From positions 1 to 33,801 of the forward strand of contig JAFGMZ010000084.1 in the NCBI GenBank assembly GCA_016927285.1: a stretch of 33,801 bases of DNA. Reading direction: 5' to 3'. This DNA comes from Chlorobiaceae bacterium. Lineage in GTDB: Bacteria > Bacteroidota > Chlorobiia > Chlorobiales > Chlorobiaceae. Positions 6,159 through 16,310 of this stretch are shown here, one piece after another. Below the pieces are notes generated by a model that was given only the letters and a program-made list of their open reading frames with translations, did not search any database and was not told the origin of the DNA. A program made the translations under genes and the position numbers. The stretch's first letter is position 1; each line of letters starts with the position of its first letter.

Positions 6159-7451
6159 TCATTCACCGCAATAGCTTTTCTGTCCGTAGAGGTCGCGAGC
6201 GCTTCGACAGATCTCCTCCCGATAATCCGGATGAGCGATGCTGGCTAATGCTTCGGCTCGCTGGCGAAGGTTCTTGCCGTGAAGGTTCACGATACCGTAT
6301 TCTGTAACGATATAATGAACATGGGCTCTCGTGGTTACAACACCCGCTCCCGGTTTCAAATGAGGCACAATCCGGGATTCCCCTTTTCTCGTGGTCGAAG
6401 GCAGCGCTATGATCGGTTTTCCGCCTTCTGAGAGCGCTGCGCCCCTGATGAAGTCCATCTGACCGCCTACGCCGGAAAAATGCCGATGCCCGATTGAATC
6501 GGCACAGACCTGACCGCTCATATCAATCTCAATAGCACTGTTGATCGCCGTGACTTTCGGATTTTTGCGAATCTCCTTCGTATCGTTGACATAGTCGGAA
6601 GGAAGCATCTCCACAAGCGGGTTGTCATCGACGAAATCATAGAGCCTGCGGCTTCCTACAAGAAAACTGGCGACCACGATCTCTTTGTGGGTTTTCTTTT
6701 TCCTTCCGGTAATCACGCCTTTTTCTATCAGGTCAACAACGCCATCGGAGAACATTTCCGTGTGAATGCCAATATCCTTGTGCGAACCGAGCGCAGCGAG
6801 AGTGGCATCGGGAATAGCCCCGATACCCATCTGCAATGTTGCCCCATCCTCGACGATAGATGCGATATGGCGACCGATGTTTTGCTCGATCTCCGTCAAT
6901 TCATGTCTCGGTGTTTCCGGAAGAGGATCGTTCACGGCAACCATCGCATGAATCTTGCTCATATGCAGCAACCCCTCGCCATGCGTTCTGGGCATCAAAG
7001 GATTCACCTGCGCAATGACCTGTTTCGCGTTATGAACCGCAGCAAGCGATGCATCGACTGAAACCCCGAGAGAGCAGTATCCATGTCGGTCAGGCGGCGA
7101 AACGTGCACAAGGGCAATATCGAGGGGGAGAATCCTGTTATGAAACATCGAGGGGACATCGCTGAGGAATATAGACATAGCATCAGCATATCCCTCCTGT
7201 ACCGCTTTCCGAACGTTTTTACCGACAAAAAAAGCATTGAGCCTGAAACTCTCCTGGTATTCGGGACGCACATAAGGAGCGTCCCCTTCTGTATGAAGAC
7301 TTACAATCTCAACATTCCTCAACTCACCTGCACGACCGACCATCGCCTCTATAAGACGCTGCGGCGTTGCCGCGGCCGTATGCAGAAAGACCCTGTCTCC
7401 GGAACGAATGATCGAAACTGCCTCATCCGCTGAAAGCATCCGGTTTCCCAT
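6159..7451 (-). CDS. Acetyl-CoA hydrolase/CoA-transferase family protein
   Basis: The 430-residue protein belongs to the acetyl-CoA hydrolase/4-hydroxybutyrate CoA-transferase family. The catalytic glutamate is Glu232 in IHTEMFSDG, and the CoA-binding loop GVGGQMDFIRGA lies at 327-338. Proteins of this length exchange CoA between acetate and another acid, or hydrolyse acetyl-CoA. Which one cannot be told from sequence. In a green sulfur bacterium it could link acetate to the reductive TCA cycle pool (inference). AGGAG lies 10 nt before the ATG. It begins only 35 bases after ftsZ with no terminator between, so it may be the last gene of the dcw transcript, an unusual partner. Confidence 0.88.
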   Translation of the reverse strand: MGNRMLSADEAVSIIRSGDRVFLHTAAATPQRLIEAMVGRAGELRNVEIVSLHTEGDAPYVRPEYQESFRLNAFFVGKNVRKAVQEGYADAMSIFLSDVPSMFHNRILPLDIALVHVSPPDRHGYCSLGVSVDASLAAVHNAKQVIAQVNPLMPRTHGEGLLHMSKIHAMVAVNDPLPETPRHELTEIEQNIGRHIASIVEDGATLQMGIGAIPDATLAALGSHKDIGIHTEMFSDGVVDLIEKGVITGRKKKTHKEIVVASFLVGSRRLYDFVDDNPLVEMLPSDYVNDTKEIRKNPKVTAINSAIEIDMSGQVCADSIGHRHFSGVGGQMDFIRGAALSEGGKPIIALPSTTRKGESRIVPHLKPGAGVVTTRAHVHYIVTEYGIVNLHGKNLRQRAEALASIAHPDYREEICRSARDLYGQKSYCGE

Positions 7452-7486
7452 TTTTTTATTACTCCTGTTTAAGTGAACAGCATAAA

Positions 7487-8779
7487 TCAGCTGCCGTTGT
7501 TTTTCCTGCGAAGATATGCCGGAAGTTCTGTAAGTCCTTTTTGTATCTGGTCTTCCTGCTCATCGACGCTCCGGGAGAGATTTGTGCCGTTATCGGCACT
7601 CTGCTCAAGGCGCTTTTTCATGCCAACTTCAAGAGGATCATGTATGGAAATCTGACGCCGAATATAGGTGGGAATCCGCAGATCCTCCTCCTGCTTTTCG
7701 GGCAGACCGGTTACAACAGAGCGAACTGTGCGGGAAACCGGCCCCTGGCGATGCTCGTTGAACTTCGAAATCGACATACCTTTGTCCGTACCGGAAGGCT
7801 CAAGGGAATCTGTGCGCCTAAACCCGGTAACGATGACAGTCACCCGGATCTCTCCGCTGATCTGCGGTTCATCGACATAGCCATTGATAATTTTTGCCTC
7901 ACCGCCGACCTGCTCTTCGATAAAGTTCATTGCATCGGTCATATCCCTCATGGTGACTTCCCCTGTGATATTGACCAGCACCCCTTTTGCGCCTCTTACC
8001 GAAACTCCTTCGAGCAATGGACTGTTAAGGGCGTCTGAAGCGGCTTTCAGTGCCCTGCGCTCGCCTGCCGAGGCAGCCGAACCCATCACGGCGTCTCCGG
8101 CACCAGACATGATGCTTTTGACGTCAGCAAAATCCACGTTGACATGGCCGTGCCGGGTAATGATATCGGCGATGCCTTTTGCCGCACGGTACAGGACATC
8201 ATTAGCCATATTAAAGGCTTCCGTTGCGCTGACACCGTCTTCAGCTATACTGAGAATTTTCTCGTTCTCGACGACAATCAGGGTATCGATGAATTTCCGC
8301 AGCTCATTGATGCCGCCATCAGCTATACGCGCTTTTACCTGACCTTCGAAGTTGAACGGCCGGGTCACGACGCCAATGGTAAGAATGCCCATGTTCCTCG
8401 CTATCGAGGCAATAACCGGTGCTGCGCCAGTCCCTGTGCCTTTACCCATACCTGCCGCGATAAAGACCAGATCGGCACCCTTCAACTGCGCGGCAATTAT
8501 ATCACGATCATCTTCAGCTGCCTGCCTGCCTTTCGAAGGATCGGCTCCGGCTCCAAGACCACTGGTAGCCTTCTTGCCTATCTGCACCCGTATCGGGGCC
8601 TTGGAGTTCAGAAGTGCCTGGCGATCGGTATTGAAAACGATATATTCCGCACCGCTTATTTTCCGGTCTATCATATTGTTAACCGCGTTGCCGCCACATC
8701 CTCCGACTCCTACAATTCTGATGGTAACACCTTTTCCCTGATCGCTGTCGAACAGTCCCGGGTCCAGTTCAAATGCCAT
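7487..8779 (-). CDS. ftsZ: Cell division GTPase FtsZ
   Basis: FtsZ polymerises with GTP into the division ring. The tubulin signature is at 112-118 but reads GKGTGTG, with Lys113 where Gly is usual. The T7 loop NVDFADV (214-220) holds the catalytic aspartates, and [12 protein letters not shown] (25-36) starts the GTPase domain. The conserved domain ends near residue 320. The tail of about 110 residues contains two copies of the short peptide that usually occurs once at the C terminus and binds Fts[12 protein letters not shown] (366-376) and [10 protein letters not shown] (417-426). AGGA lies 8 nt before the ATG. It follows ftsA by 45 bases. Confidence 0.98.
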   Translation of the reverse strand: MAFELDPGLFDSDQGKGVTIRIVGVGGCGGNAVNNMIDRKISGAEYIVFNTDRQALLNSKAPIRVQIGKKATSGLGAGADPSKGRQAAEDDRDIIAAQLKGADLVFIAAGMGKGTGTGAAPVIASIARNMGILTIGVVTRPFNFEGQVKARIADGGINELRKFIDTLIVVENEKILSIAEDGVSATEAFNMANDVLYRAAKGIADIITRHGHVNVDFADVKSIMSGAGDAVMGSAASAGERRALKAASDALNSPLLEGVSVRGAKGVLVNITGEVTMRDMTDAMNFIEEQVGGEAKIINGYVDEPQISGEIRVTVIVTGFRRTDSLEPSGTDKGMSISKFNEHRQGPVSRTVRSVVTGLPEKQEEDLRIPTYIRRQISIHDPLEVGMKKRLEQSADNGTNLSRSVDEQEDQIQKGLTELPAYLRRKNNGS

Positions 8780-8824
8780 AGTTTCGTTCCTGATTATTCT
8801 TTCATGCGCCCTGAACGACGCTGG

Positions 8825-10150
8825 TTACAATTCGCTCCAGAATTTTTTCAGCCGGTCGACGATCTTTGCGCCCCCGGAATTCGATGGCGGCAAAGATGGC
8901 GCTGTTTCGGTTCCGCGAAGATGCTCATCCTCTCGGGAAGGCTTGATAACTGCTGGGGACCCCTGAACGACATGTCCCGCGCCGGGCTCTTCGAACAGAC
9001 TGTTCTGCAGAGAGTGCGCAACAAGCCCCATCACTGTCGCATACATAGGATTGTTGACCGACCCCTTGATACCTCCCGATACCCCTTCGGGATACCCGAT
9101 ACGAACATCGAGACCGAGGACATCTCTTGCAAGCTCTTCGGTCCCCGGCATAAGGGCGCCGCCGCCGGTAATTATAGCGCCGGCATTGAGAAATTCATAA
9201 TAACCCGACCGTTTGATGGAATCACGCACCAGCTCTAATATCTCAATCATTCTTGCCTCGATGATCATCGTCAGGGAACTCTTCGGAAACGATTTCTGCG
9301 GACGGCCTTCGATTCCCGGTATGAGAATGGTCTCATCTTCTCCGAGCATTTTGCTGTAAGCGCATCCGTGGCGGATTTTCAGCTCTTCTGCAACCTCATG
9401 CAGGGCCTTGACTCCATGTGCGACATCGTGCGTGACATCGTTTGCGGCTACTTTAATGACTTCTGAATACCGTATTGCGCCATCAATATAAATTGCCACC
9501 TCGGTTGTACCCCCACCGATGTCAATTACGACGACGCCGCTCTTTTTCTCGCTTTCTTTCATCACGGCGATACCGGAAGCGACGGGTTCAAAAGTCAGCG
9601 CACTGACATCGAGACCCGCTTTTTCAATACACTGCTTGATATTGCGAATCTTCGTGCGAAGCCCTACCACGATATAGGCGCTGCCGCGCATCGTGGTTCC
9701 CGCCATACCAATCGGATCAAGGACGCCTTCCTGGTCATCGACAATGAACTCCTGAGGAATCACATGAATGATTTCATGATCGATATCGAGGTACTTGATA
9801 TTTGTTTTTGCTTTTTCAAGAAAGCGCCGGACATCGGATTCATTGACGATCCCGGTCTGGTTTACGCTGATTTCGGAATTACTGTGTATACAGTTGACAT
9901 GAGCCCCCGAAATACCGACATTGACCCCCTTGATCCGTATCGATGATTCCCGTTCGGCATCCGCTATAGCCGCTTTGATGGCATCGACCGTCTTGTTGAT
10001 GTTGACGACTGTAGCTCGCTGGAGGCCTTCGGAATTGGAACGCCCCTTACCCAGAACATTGAGCTTTCCTATCTCGTCCTTTTCAGCAACGACCACACAG
10101 ACCTTTGTCGTGCCGATATCAAGTCCCACTGCTATATTGCTTTTCAGCAT
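8825..10150 (-). CDS. ftsA: Cell division protein FtsA
   Basis: FtsA is the actin-like ATPase that attaches FtsZ to the membrane. The phosphate-binding motifs are GLDIGTTK (9-16) and VIDIGGGTTEVAIY (about 207-220). The adenosine motif is ITGGGALMPG in the last third. The last residues (about 428-441, AKIVDRLKKFWSEL) form an amphipathic helix typical of the membrane anchor. At 441 residues it is slightly longer than the E. coli protein because of a Pro/Ser/Gly-rich linker before the anchor. It lies between ftsQ (23 bases) and ftsZ (45 bases). Confidence 0.97.
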   Translation of the reverse strand: MLKSNIAVGLDIGTTKVCVVVAEKDEIGKLNVLGKGRSNSEGLQRATVVNINKTVDAIKAAIADAERESSIRIKGVNVGISGAHVNCIHSNSEISVNQTGIVNESDVRRFLEKAKTNIKYLDIDHEIIHVIPQEFIVDDQEGVLDPIGMAGTTMRGSAYIVVGLRTKIRNIKQCIEKAGLDVSALTFEPVASGIAVMKESEKKSGVVVIDIGGGTTEVAIYIDGAIRYSEVIKVAANDVTHDVAHGVKALHEVAEELKIRHGCAYSKMLGEDETILIPGIEGRPQKSFPKSSLTMIIEARMIEILELVRDSIKRSGYYEFLNAGAIITGGGALMPGTEELARDVLGLDVRIGYPEGVSGGIKGSVNNPMYATVMGLVAHSLQNSLFEEPGAGHVVQGSPAVIKPSREDEHLRGTETAPSLPPSNSGGAKIVDRLKKFWSEL

Positions 10151-10173
10151 GATCCTCTATGCTTGCATGATTA

Positions 10174-11061
10174 TCACAGGGCCATATCCCGTTGTATTCC
10201 TGTAGTATCGATATCTCTGGTAAATACTCTGTCCCTGAACCTCAGATCGACAGAGTAAAATGCATCAAGCCCTTTCTTTGAAACAACCTTTTGCCAGAAT
10301 ATCTCGAATTTTTTCAACTTTTCCTTAAAGTTCCCGTCACTACCGACAACAAACCTGGCAGGCGAACCTGTTACCTTGCAGAAAATCAGCCCATCCTCTT
10401 CGAGATGGATTTCACGAATGAGCAGTTTTGCATATTCCGAATCTTTGAGAGCTGCAGTCAGATCCATAACCATCGCGCTGTCCCCGACAGAAAGCTGACC
10501 GAGTCCGTTCCTTGCCTGCACTGTCCTCCGAATACCAAAAACCCGGATCAGTTCAGGGTAACGCGAAACGACACGTTGCGTTTCGGGCAGTAACATTCCC
10601 TGCGCGTCGATGATCAGCTTTTTGTTCCGGTAAACGGTCCGGGCAACCGGTTCACGCTCCGTGACCCTTACCCTGATGATGCCGTTCAATTCACGGGCAA
10701 CAGAAATACCTTTGACATAGGGAATACCCAGCAGCTTCTCTTCGAGTTCGCCAGTATCTATACTTTGCAGATTTTTTCCGATATAGCTCTGCAGCAGGCT
10801 CGACAGATCGCTCCGACGAACAATATCGGTGCCTTCAATGACAACTTCACGGACGGCTACCGCCTGTTTCCACTGCGACGCATAGAAAGCAAGACCTCCA
10901 AGGCCTGCGAACACCAGCATTAAAATCACAAGTACGGCTTTCCAGTTTTCTCCGCCGTCCCCGGAAGGCTGGCTACCGCCCTCTTCGCCTCCGGAGTCGC
11001 TTAAACCGGACTCGGGAATTTCCGTGACCTGATAGTCCGGAACATGTTCAGAATCAGACAT
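10174..11061 (-). CDS. ftsQ: Cell division protein FtsQ/DivIB
   Basis: The 295-residue bitopic membrane protein has an acidic, Ser/Gly-rich cytoplasmic part (1-39) and one membrane helix (41-60). A POTRA domain (about 70-140, VREVVIEGTDIVRRSDL to VTEREPVA) and the FtsQ beta domain follow. It links early and late division proteins and partners FtsL. Its place between murC and ftsA is standard, though ddl, often found just before ftsQ, is absent. No clear Shine-Dalgarno sequence precedes the ATG. Confidence 0.93.
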   Translation of the reverse strand: MSDSEHVPDYQVTEIPESGLSDSGGEEGGSQPSGDGGENWKAVLVILMLVFAGLGGLAFYASQWKQAVAVREVVIEGTDIVRRSDLSSLLQSYIGKNLQSIDTGELEEKLLGIPYVKGISVARELNGIIRVRVTEREPVARTVYRNKKLIIDAQGMLLPETQRVVSRYPELIRVFGIRRTVQARNGLGQLSVGDSAMVMDLTAALKDSEYAKLLIREIHLEEDGLIFCKVTGSPARFVVGSDGNFKEKLKKFEIFWQKVVSKKGLDAFYSVDLRFRDRVFTRDIDTTGIQRDMAL

Positions 11062-11164
11062 CTGGATGGTTCATTTCGGTAATCTGACGAAGGCAGGTCC
11101 GACTCCGGCGACTTCTGGTTAGTGCTGCAGAACCGCACGGAAGATATCCTAACCTAAACAACAG

Positions 11165-11188
11165 CCTGAAACAGCCTGCCGTTTCAGG
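11165..11188. repeat. Stem-loop in the murC-ftsQ gap
   Basis: CCTGAAAC and GTTTCAGG are perfect complements across an 8-nt loop, in the 153-base gap that is the longest within the dcw cluster. The 8-mer ACAGCCTG also occurs twice (11161 and 11171). No T-run follows on the minus strand, so it is not a classical terminator. It could stabilise or process the message. Confidence 0.4.
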
Positions 11189-11214
11189 AATATGCAATAA
11201 AAGGAAATATCCTC

Positions 11215-12606
11215 TCACCGGCTTTCGAGCTCATGCGCCAGCCTGGTGGCCATGCGGGTAATATCTCCCGCGCCCATGAACAGCAGCAGCCCACCTTCAT
11301 GGCAGTAAGCTCTGAGCGCATTGTAGAGGTCCTCGCTGTCCGGAATGAAAACGGCAGGCTTTCCTCCCGATTTGCGTACCGCTTCGGCCACCATCTCTGC
11401 GGTAACTCCCGGAAAATCTTCCGCTTTTTCACGGGAAGGATAAATATCTGCTATAAAAATGCTGTCTGCATGAGAAAGCGCCCACCCGTATTCATCGGAA
11501 AATTCCTGCGTTCTCGAATAGAGGTGGGGCTGAAAAACCGCAACAATTCTGGAATCCGCCCATCCGCTCCGGGCAGCTTTAACGGCGGCCTTGACTTCGG
11601 ATGGATGGTGAGCATAGTCATCGACTATCATAAGCCCGCTTCCGTTATCGAATTTAATCTGGAAACGCCTTCTCATGCCGCTGTACCGACCCAGACCTGC
11701 GATCAGTTTTTCCGGTGCCAGATCAAGTTCGAGCCCGGTTGAAAAGGCCGCCAGAGCATTGAGTACATTATGCCTGCCCGGAACCTGCAACGTCACCCGC
11801 TCGTAACGATTTCCGAAGGCGTTGACGGCAAACGAAGTACGGTTACGCTCCATGAGTATGTCCGTGGCCATCACGTCGGCGGGCTCATCGATTCCGAAGG
11901 TCATGACCCGACGATTGAGCCTGGGGATGATTTTCCTGATTTCAGGCCAGTCGGCACAGCAGATAACCCGTCCGTAAAACGGCACCTTATCGGCAAAAGC
12001 GACAAAAGCGTTTTTAAGCTCGTCCAGCGAGCCATAGGTATCCATGTGCTCCGATTCAAGGCTGTTGACGACGGCGATGGTCGGCGTAAGTTTGAGAAAT
12101 GCCCTGTCGTATTCGTCGGCCTCTATGATCATATACTTTCCCTCGCCGACAACCGAGCTCCCTTTGAGATAGTCGGAAACTCCCCCGATCATAACCGTAG
12201 GCGACTCCCCCGACTCTATGAGCATAGTGGCAACCATGGCGGTCGTCGTGGTTTTACCGTGCGTACCGGAGATACAGATTCCGTACTTGTAGCGCATGAG
12301 CTCGCCAAGCATCTCATCCCGTTTGATGACCGGTATACCGGATTTTTCCGCAGCTGCAATTTCCACGTTTTCCGTTTTTCTGACCGCAGAAGAGTACACC
12401 ACAACATCGGCGCCTGCCAGATGCTCCTCGCTGTGTCCCCGGTAAACAACCGCGCCATGCTCGGCAAGTTTATCGGTCACCTCTCCGGACTGCAGATCCG
12501 AACCGCTGACACTGAAGCCGGATTTCAGCAGCAGTTCGGCGATTGCGCTCATTCCGGCGCCGCCTATTCCTACAATATGCACCCTTCTTGTTTTTCCGAG
12601 CTCCAT
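11215..12606 (-). CDS. murC: UDP-N-acetylmuramate--L-alanine ligase MurC
   Basis: MurC adds L-Ala to UDP-MurNAc with ATP in the cytoplasm, the first step of the stem peptide. The UDP-binding GIGGAGMSA is at 13-21, the ATP loop GTHGKTTTT at 114-122, and DDYAHHPSE is in the C-terminal domain. The open frame continues 112 codons upstream inside murG, but homology starts at [13 protein letters not shown]. That places the ATG at 12606, ten bases after the murG stop codon, and gives 463 residues, the usual size. There is no clear ribosome site, so translation may be coupled to murG. Confidence 0.96.
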   Translation of the reverse strand: MELGKTRRVHIVGIGGAGMSAIAELLLKSGFSVSGSDLQSGEVTDKLAEHGAVVYRGHSEEHLAGADVVVYSSAVRKTENVEIAAAEKSGIPVIKRDEMLGELMRYKYGICISGTHGKTTTTAMVATMLIESGESPTVMIGGVSDYLKGSSVVGEGKYMIIEADEYDRAFLKLTPTIAVVNSLESEHMDTYGSLDELKNAFVAFADKVPFYGRVICCADWPEIRKIIPRLNRRVMTFGIDEPADVMATDILMERNRTSFAVNAFGNRYERVTLQVPGRHNVLNALAAFSTGLELDLAPEKLIAGLGRYSGMRRRFQIKFDNGSGLMIVDDYAHHPSEVKAAVKAARSGWADSRIVAVFQPHLYSRTQEFSDEYGWALSHADSIFIADIYPSREKAEDFPGVTAEMVAEAVRKSGGKPAVFIPDSEDLYNALRAYCHEGGLLLFMGAGDITRMATRLAHELESR

Positions 12607-12616
12607 GGAGATCTGA

Positions 12617-13711
12617 CTAAATGTTAGCAAGTTGAATAATTCGCTCCGCCAGCAACCGTGCCGCATCGGGATGGGCAAGCGCATGACATGAAACAGACAT
12701 GGCGTCGAGACGTCCGGAATCATGGAGCAGATCAAACACAATCTGCTTCGCTCCGGGCGTTTCAAGACGACTGTCATCGATAAGCATTGCCGCTCCGGAA
12801 CGAACAAGCGCTTTGGCATTGAAGCGCTGATGGTCCCCTGTTGCATACGGATAGGGAACAAGCACGGAAGGCTTCCCCATATTGGTAAGCTCGGCGATTG
12901 TCGAGGCCCCCGCCCGGCATACGACAAGATCCGAAACCGCATAAGCGTCTCCCATATTTTCGATATAGGGGCCGATCCATAGCCGTCCTGAAGGCTTGAC
13001 CTGACTGCTTATCCGGTCATAATCGAGGGCGCCGGTCTGCCATATGAGGTTAGTTCCTGATGAGAACTCTTCAAGCCATTGAAGCGCCGCATTGTTGATG
13101 GAGCGGGCACCTCGACTGCCACCGAACACGAGAAGCGTCGGCAACGGTTCCTGAAGACCGAAACGCATACGGGCCTCCTCGCTGCCGACAGGCTGAAACG
13201 ACCTCGCCGGATTTCCGGTTACGAAAACCCCCTTTTTTCTCCTGATATAACCTTTTGCCTCACTGAAAGAGAGATGTATTTCGCCGGCAAGAAGGGAGAG
13301 CAGTTTGGTAGTCACTCCGGGAAATGCATTCTGTTCCTGTATGAGCGTCCTTCGTCCCATGAGTTGCGCGGCAAGCAGCATGGGTGCGCTTGCGAACCCG
13401 CCGGTACCGACAACGACATCAGGCTTCTCTCTGCCTATGATCGAAGATGCGGAAACGAGCGCGCCGGCAAAATCCGCAAGTACGCCGACATTGCTGATAA
13501 TCGCCCGGAAGGATCCGCCCCGTTTCAGTCCCCTGACGGGAAGCAGATGCAGCCGGTAACCCATTCGGGGAATCTCTGTTGCTTCAATACCGTTTTTCGT
13601 CCCGGCAAACGAGACGGATGCGCCGGGAACAAGTTTCAGCAACTCGCCTGCCATGGCAACCGCCGGGTAGAGATGACCGCCGGTTCCTCCTCCTGCAAAA
13701 AGGACGTTCAA
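12617..13711 (-). CDS. murG: Lipid II synthase MurG (GlcNAc transferase)
   Basis: MurG transfers GlcNAc from UDP-GlcNAc to lipid I on the inner membrane face, giving lipid II. The 364-residue GT-B protein has the first glycine loop [11 protein letters not shown] (7-17), the second loop [11 protein letters not shown] and the UDP site [12 protein letters not shown]. It starts with TTG: a GGAGG site lies 6 nt upstream, and the TTG overlaps the ftsW stop as TTGA. This arrangement suggests tightly coupled translation. Confidence 0.96.
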   Translation of the reverse strand: MNVLFAGGGTGGHLYPAVAMAGELLKLVPGASVSFAGTKNGIEATEIPRMGYRLHLLPVRGLKRGGSFRAIISNVGVLADFAGALVSASSIIGREKPDVVVGTGGFASAPMLLAAQLMGRRTLIQEQNAFPGVTTKLLSLLAGEIHLSFSEAKGYIRRKKGVFVTGNPARSFQPVGSEEARMRFGLQEPLPTLLVFGGSRGARSINNAALQWLEEFSSGTNLIWQTGALDYDRISSQVKPSGRLWIGPYIENMGDAYAVSDLVVCRAGASTIAELTNMGKPSVLVPYPYATGDHQRFNAKALVRSGAAMLIDDSRLETPGAKQIVFDLLHDSGRLDAMSVSCHALAHPDAARLLAERIIQLANI

Positions 13712-14907
13712 GACAATCCTCCCTGCTGTTTTTCAGAAACAGTTTCCAGCTCCACGTTTCTCTTTCTGTACCTCGATATACTGATCAATATGCCTACTCC
13801 AAGTGAATTGAATACCAGCGCCGTACCTCCATAACTGATGAAAGGCAGGGCTACGCCTGTTGTCGGCAGCAGATGGGTGGCTACGGCGATGTTGATAAAC
13901 GCAAAAAGCACGATCGCTATGGTAATACCGCAGGCAACGAACTTGCCGAAATTATCCGGAGCATGCTTTGCTATTATAAGCCCGCATACAAGAAAAGCCG
14001 AAAAGAGAAACAGCACAGCCAGAGCCCCGATAAATCCGTATTCCTCGCCAATAATGACAAAAACGAAATCATTGTATGAAAGCGGCAGATACAGATCACG
14101 CTGTTTGCTGGCACCTATGCCCAGTCCGAAAAGACCGCCATTGCCAAGTCCTATAAGCGCCTGAAGCACCTGATAGCTCATGTTCTTCTCATCACCGCTG
14201 AAAAATGAAACGAGCCGGGCAACACGATATGGCGCAACCATGGCATACACCGCACCGACAGGAATAACGAGCGCTGCGGTTGCAAGCAGATAGCGAATGT
14301 TGACCCCGCCGATAAACATCATGATGAACCCGATAATTGCAATAAGTGACGCCGTACTGAAATTCGGTTCGAGTGCGATCAGGGCAACAACCGTCATCAG
14401 AATGACGACAAGCGGAAGATAGGTATTGTGCAGATCCTTGATGTAAGCCTGCTTCTCGCTGATCAGGCGGGAGAAATGGAATATCAACGCGTATTTGGCG
14501 AAATCAGACACCTGAAACTTCAAGGGCCCATACCCTATCCAGCGCGCAGCTCCCGAAATCACCCCGATGACTTTCAGAATAAGCAAAAGCGCAAGCAAAA
14601 AAACGCTGACCCCAAGAAAAATCTTGCTGACCTTGCAGAATATGTGATAATCGAGCCTGGCAAAAAAGACGATAGTCAGAATACCGATAAACGAAAAGAA
14701 CAGTTGCCGCCAGAGAAAGTATTCCGAGTTGGAGTACTTATTTTCCGCCCAGCTGGCACCGCTGCTGTAAACGACCACGATTCCGATGCAGATGAGCAAC
14801 GAAACGATCAGTAGCATCAGCTTGCCTGCTATGACCTCCCCGCGGGAACTCGCCCTGATTATCCGGCCGTTTTCTGCAGAACCGCCCGTTTGCACGCTCT
14901 CCATCAT
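13708..14907 (-). CDS. ftsW: Septal peptidoglycan polymerase FtsW (SEDS family)
   Basis: The 399-residue SEDS protein has about ten membrane helices and a 30-residue polar N terminus. It polymerises lipid II glycan strands at the septum with FtsI. Typical blocks are YHIFCKVSK after helix 2, GPLKFQVSDFAKYALI, and near the end LLPTTGVALPFISYGGTALV, the SEDS signature. The C-terminal end is basic. The ATG overlaps the murD stop as ATGA, and the stop overlaps the murG start. Confidence 0.96.
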   Translation of the reverse strand: MMESVQTGGSAENGRIIRASSRGEVIAGKLMLLIVSLLICIGIVVVYSSGASWAENKYSNSEYFLWRQLFFSFIGILTIVFFARLDYHIFCKVSKIFLGVSVFLLALLLILKVIGVISGAARWIGYGPLKFQVSDFAKYALIFHFSRLISEKQAYIKDLHNTYLPLVVILMTVVALIALEPNFSTASLIAIIGFIMMFIGGVNIRYLLATAALVIPVGAVYAMVAPYRVARLVSFFSGDEKNMSYQVLQALIGLGNGGLFGLGIGASKQRDLYLPLSYNDFVFVIIGEEYGFIGALAVLFLFSAFLVCGLIIAKHAPDNFGKFVACGITIAIVLFAFINIAVATHLLPTTGVALPFISYGGTALVFNSLGVGILISISRYRKRNVELETVSEKQQGGLS

Positions 14908-16298
14908 AACTTCAGCTCAAGTGTAAGGTGCTTGAAAAGCCTGCCCCGTTCCTCGAAATTCGCAAACATATCAAAACTCGCACATCCGGGAGAAAACAGC
15001 ACGGTATCTCCGCAACATGCGGTTTTTCTTGCCAGATCAACCGCATCTTCAAGCGTTCCGGCGCGGAGCGTCCGGGTTATACCTTCGAATGCCCGGCATA
15101 TTTTTTCTCTCGACTCGCCGATGGCCACTATCGCAGCAACCTTGCTGCGCACAACATCGACAAGCCCGGAATAGTCGTTACCCTTGTCACGCCCTCCGGC
15201 TATCAGTACAAGCCTGCCGGGCACGGCGTTAAGCGCCTGGAACAACGCATTGACATTGGTCGCTTTAGAATCGTTGATCCAGTCGACGCCGTCAAGGGAA
15301 CGCACGAACTCCTGACGGTGCTCGACCCCCGGAAATCCGGATAGCGTCACCCGTAACGCCTCCCTGTCGATGCCAAGGGAAAATGCGGCGGCGGTTGCAG
15401 CAAGCACGTTGTAGATATTATGCCTGCCACGGAAACTGTTTTTAAGAAATTCCTCAGCGGCGACAACCGGATAGGGAATGCCGTCTTTCCAGTGCAGTAT
15501 AAAGCTGCCGTCGAAAGAAAACGCCTCTCCCGAAGCGTGCCGGACGGCATCCTCGCCAATACCGAACGGAATAAGCCGGAAGGGATATGCCCCGGCTCCG
15601 TTGCAGAAATGCTCCCTGAGCAGGGGATCGTCAACATTGTAACAAAGAGCATCCGTCTGCTGCTGCTGACGATAAATCCTGTATTTCGCTTTGGCATACT
15701 CCCGTATGTCGCCATGGTACCGGTCAAGATGATCGGGTGTGATATTGGTGATAACCGATACGACAGGATGGAAACTCGTGCATCCTTCGAGCTGGTAACT
15801 GCTCAGCTCGATGATGGCAAGATCATCCGGTGCAAGCGAAGGCACGACAGCGGAGAATGGCACTCCGATATTTCCGGCGCTGACGGCAGTGTAACCCCGC
15901 GTTCTACCGTCCTCTTCGGCGATGCAATGCAGGAGCGTCGCCGTAGTGGTTTTTCCATCGGTGCCGGTAATGCCGGCCATTTTCGCCCTGCAGAACCATG
16001 ATGCCGCTTCGATTTCGCTGAAAAGCGGGATTCCTTTCCAGAGTACCATGCGGACGACGTCCGACTCGCGAGGAATTCCCGGACTGACGACAACCAGATC
16101 GGCATCGCAGAGACGGCCGGTATGCCCTCCCTCTTCATAATCGATACCAAGCCCCGACAAGAGCGTTTTTTCATCACCGGACAACTGAGCGAGTTCGCTC
16201 ACGAACACAGATGCGCCCCTTGCCGAAAGCAGCACAGCCGCAGCCATGCCACTTCTTTTGGCGCCGATAACCGATATTTTTTTCCCTTTTACCTGCAT
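14904..16298 (-). CDS. murD: UDP-N-acetylmuramoylalanine--D-glutamate ligase MurD
   Basis: MurD adds D-Glu to UDP-MurNAc-L-Ala. The 464-residue protein shows the N-terminal nucleotide fold VIGAKRSGMAAA (10-21), the ATP loop GTDGKTTT (112-119), and VEHRQEFVRSLDGVDWINDSK marking the start of the C-terminal domain. It begins ten bases after the mraY stop codon without a strong ribosome site, and its stop overlaps ftsW. Confidence 0.96.
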   Translation of the reverse strand: MQVKGKKISVIGAKRSGMAAAVLLSARGASVFVSELAQLSGDEKTLLSGLGIDYEEGGHTGRLCDADLVVVSPGIPRESDVVRMVLWKGIPLFSEIEAASWFCRAKMAGITGTDGKTTTATLLHCIAEEDGRTRGYTAVSAGNIGVPFSAVVPSLAPDDLAIIELSSYQLEGCTSFHPVVSVITNITPDHLDRYHGDIREYAKAKYRIYRQQQQTDALCYNVDDPLLREHFCNGAGAYPFRLIPFGIGEDAVRHASGEAFSFDGSFILHWKDGIPYPVVAAEEFLKNSFRGRHNIYNVLAATAAAFSLGIDREALRVTLSGFPGVEHRQEFVRSLDGVDWINDSKATNVNALFQALNAVPGRLVLIAGGRDKGNDYSGLVDVVRSKVAAIVAIGESREKICRAFEGITRTLRAGTLEDAVDLARKTACCGDTVLFSPGCASFDMFANFEERGRLFKHLTLELKL

Positions 16299-16310
16299 AG
16301 TGCGGCGTTA

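Noticed and set aside
12607-12942. N-terminal extension of MurC by 112 codons
   Set aside because: It lies inside murG in another frame and has no similarity to MurC. The homology begins at the ATG at 12606.
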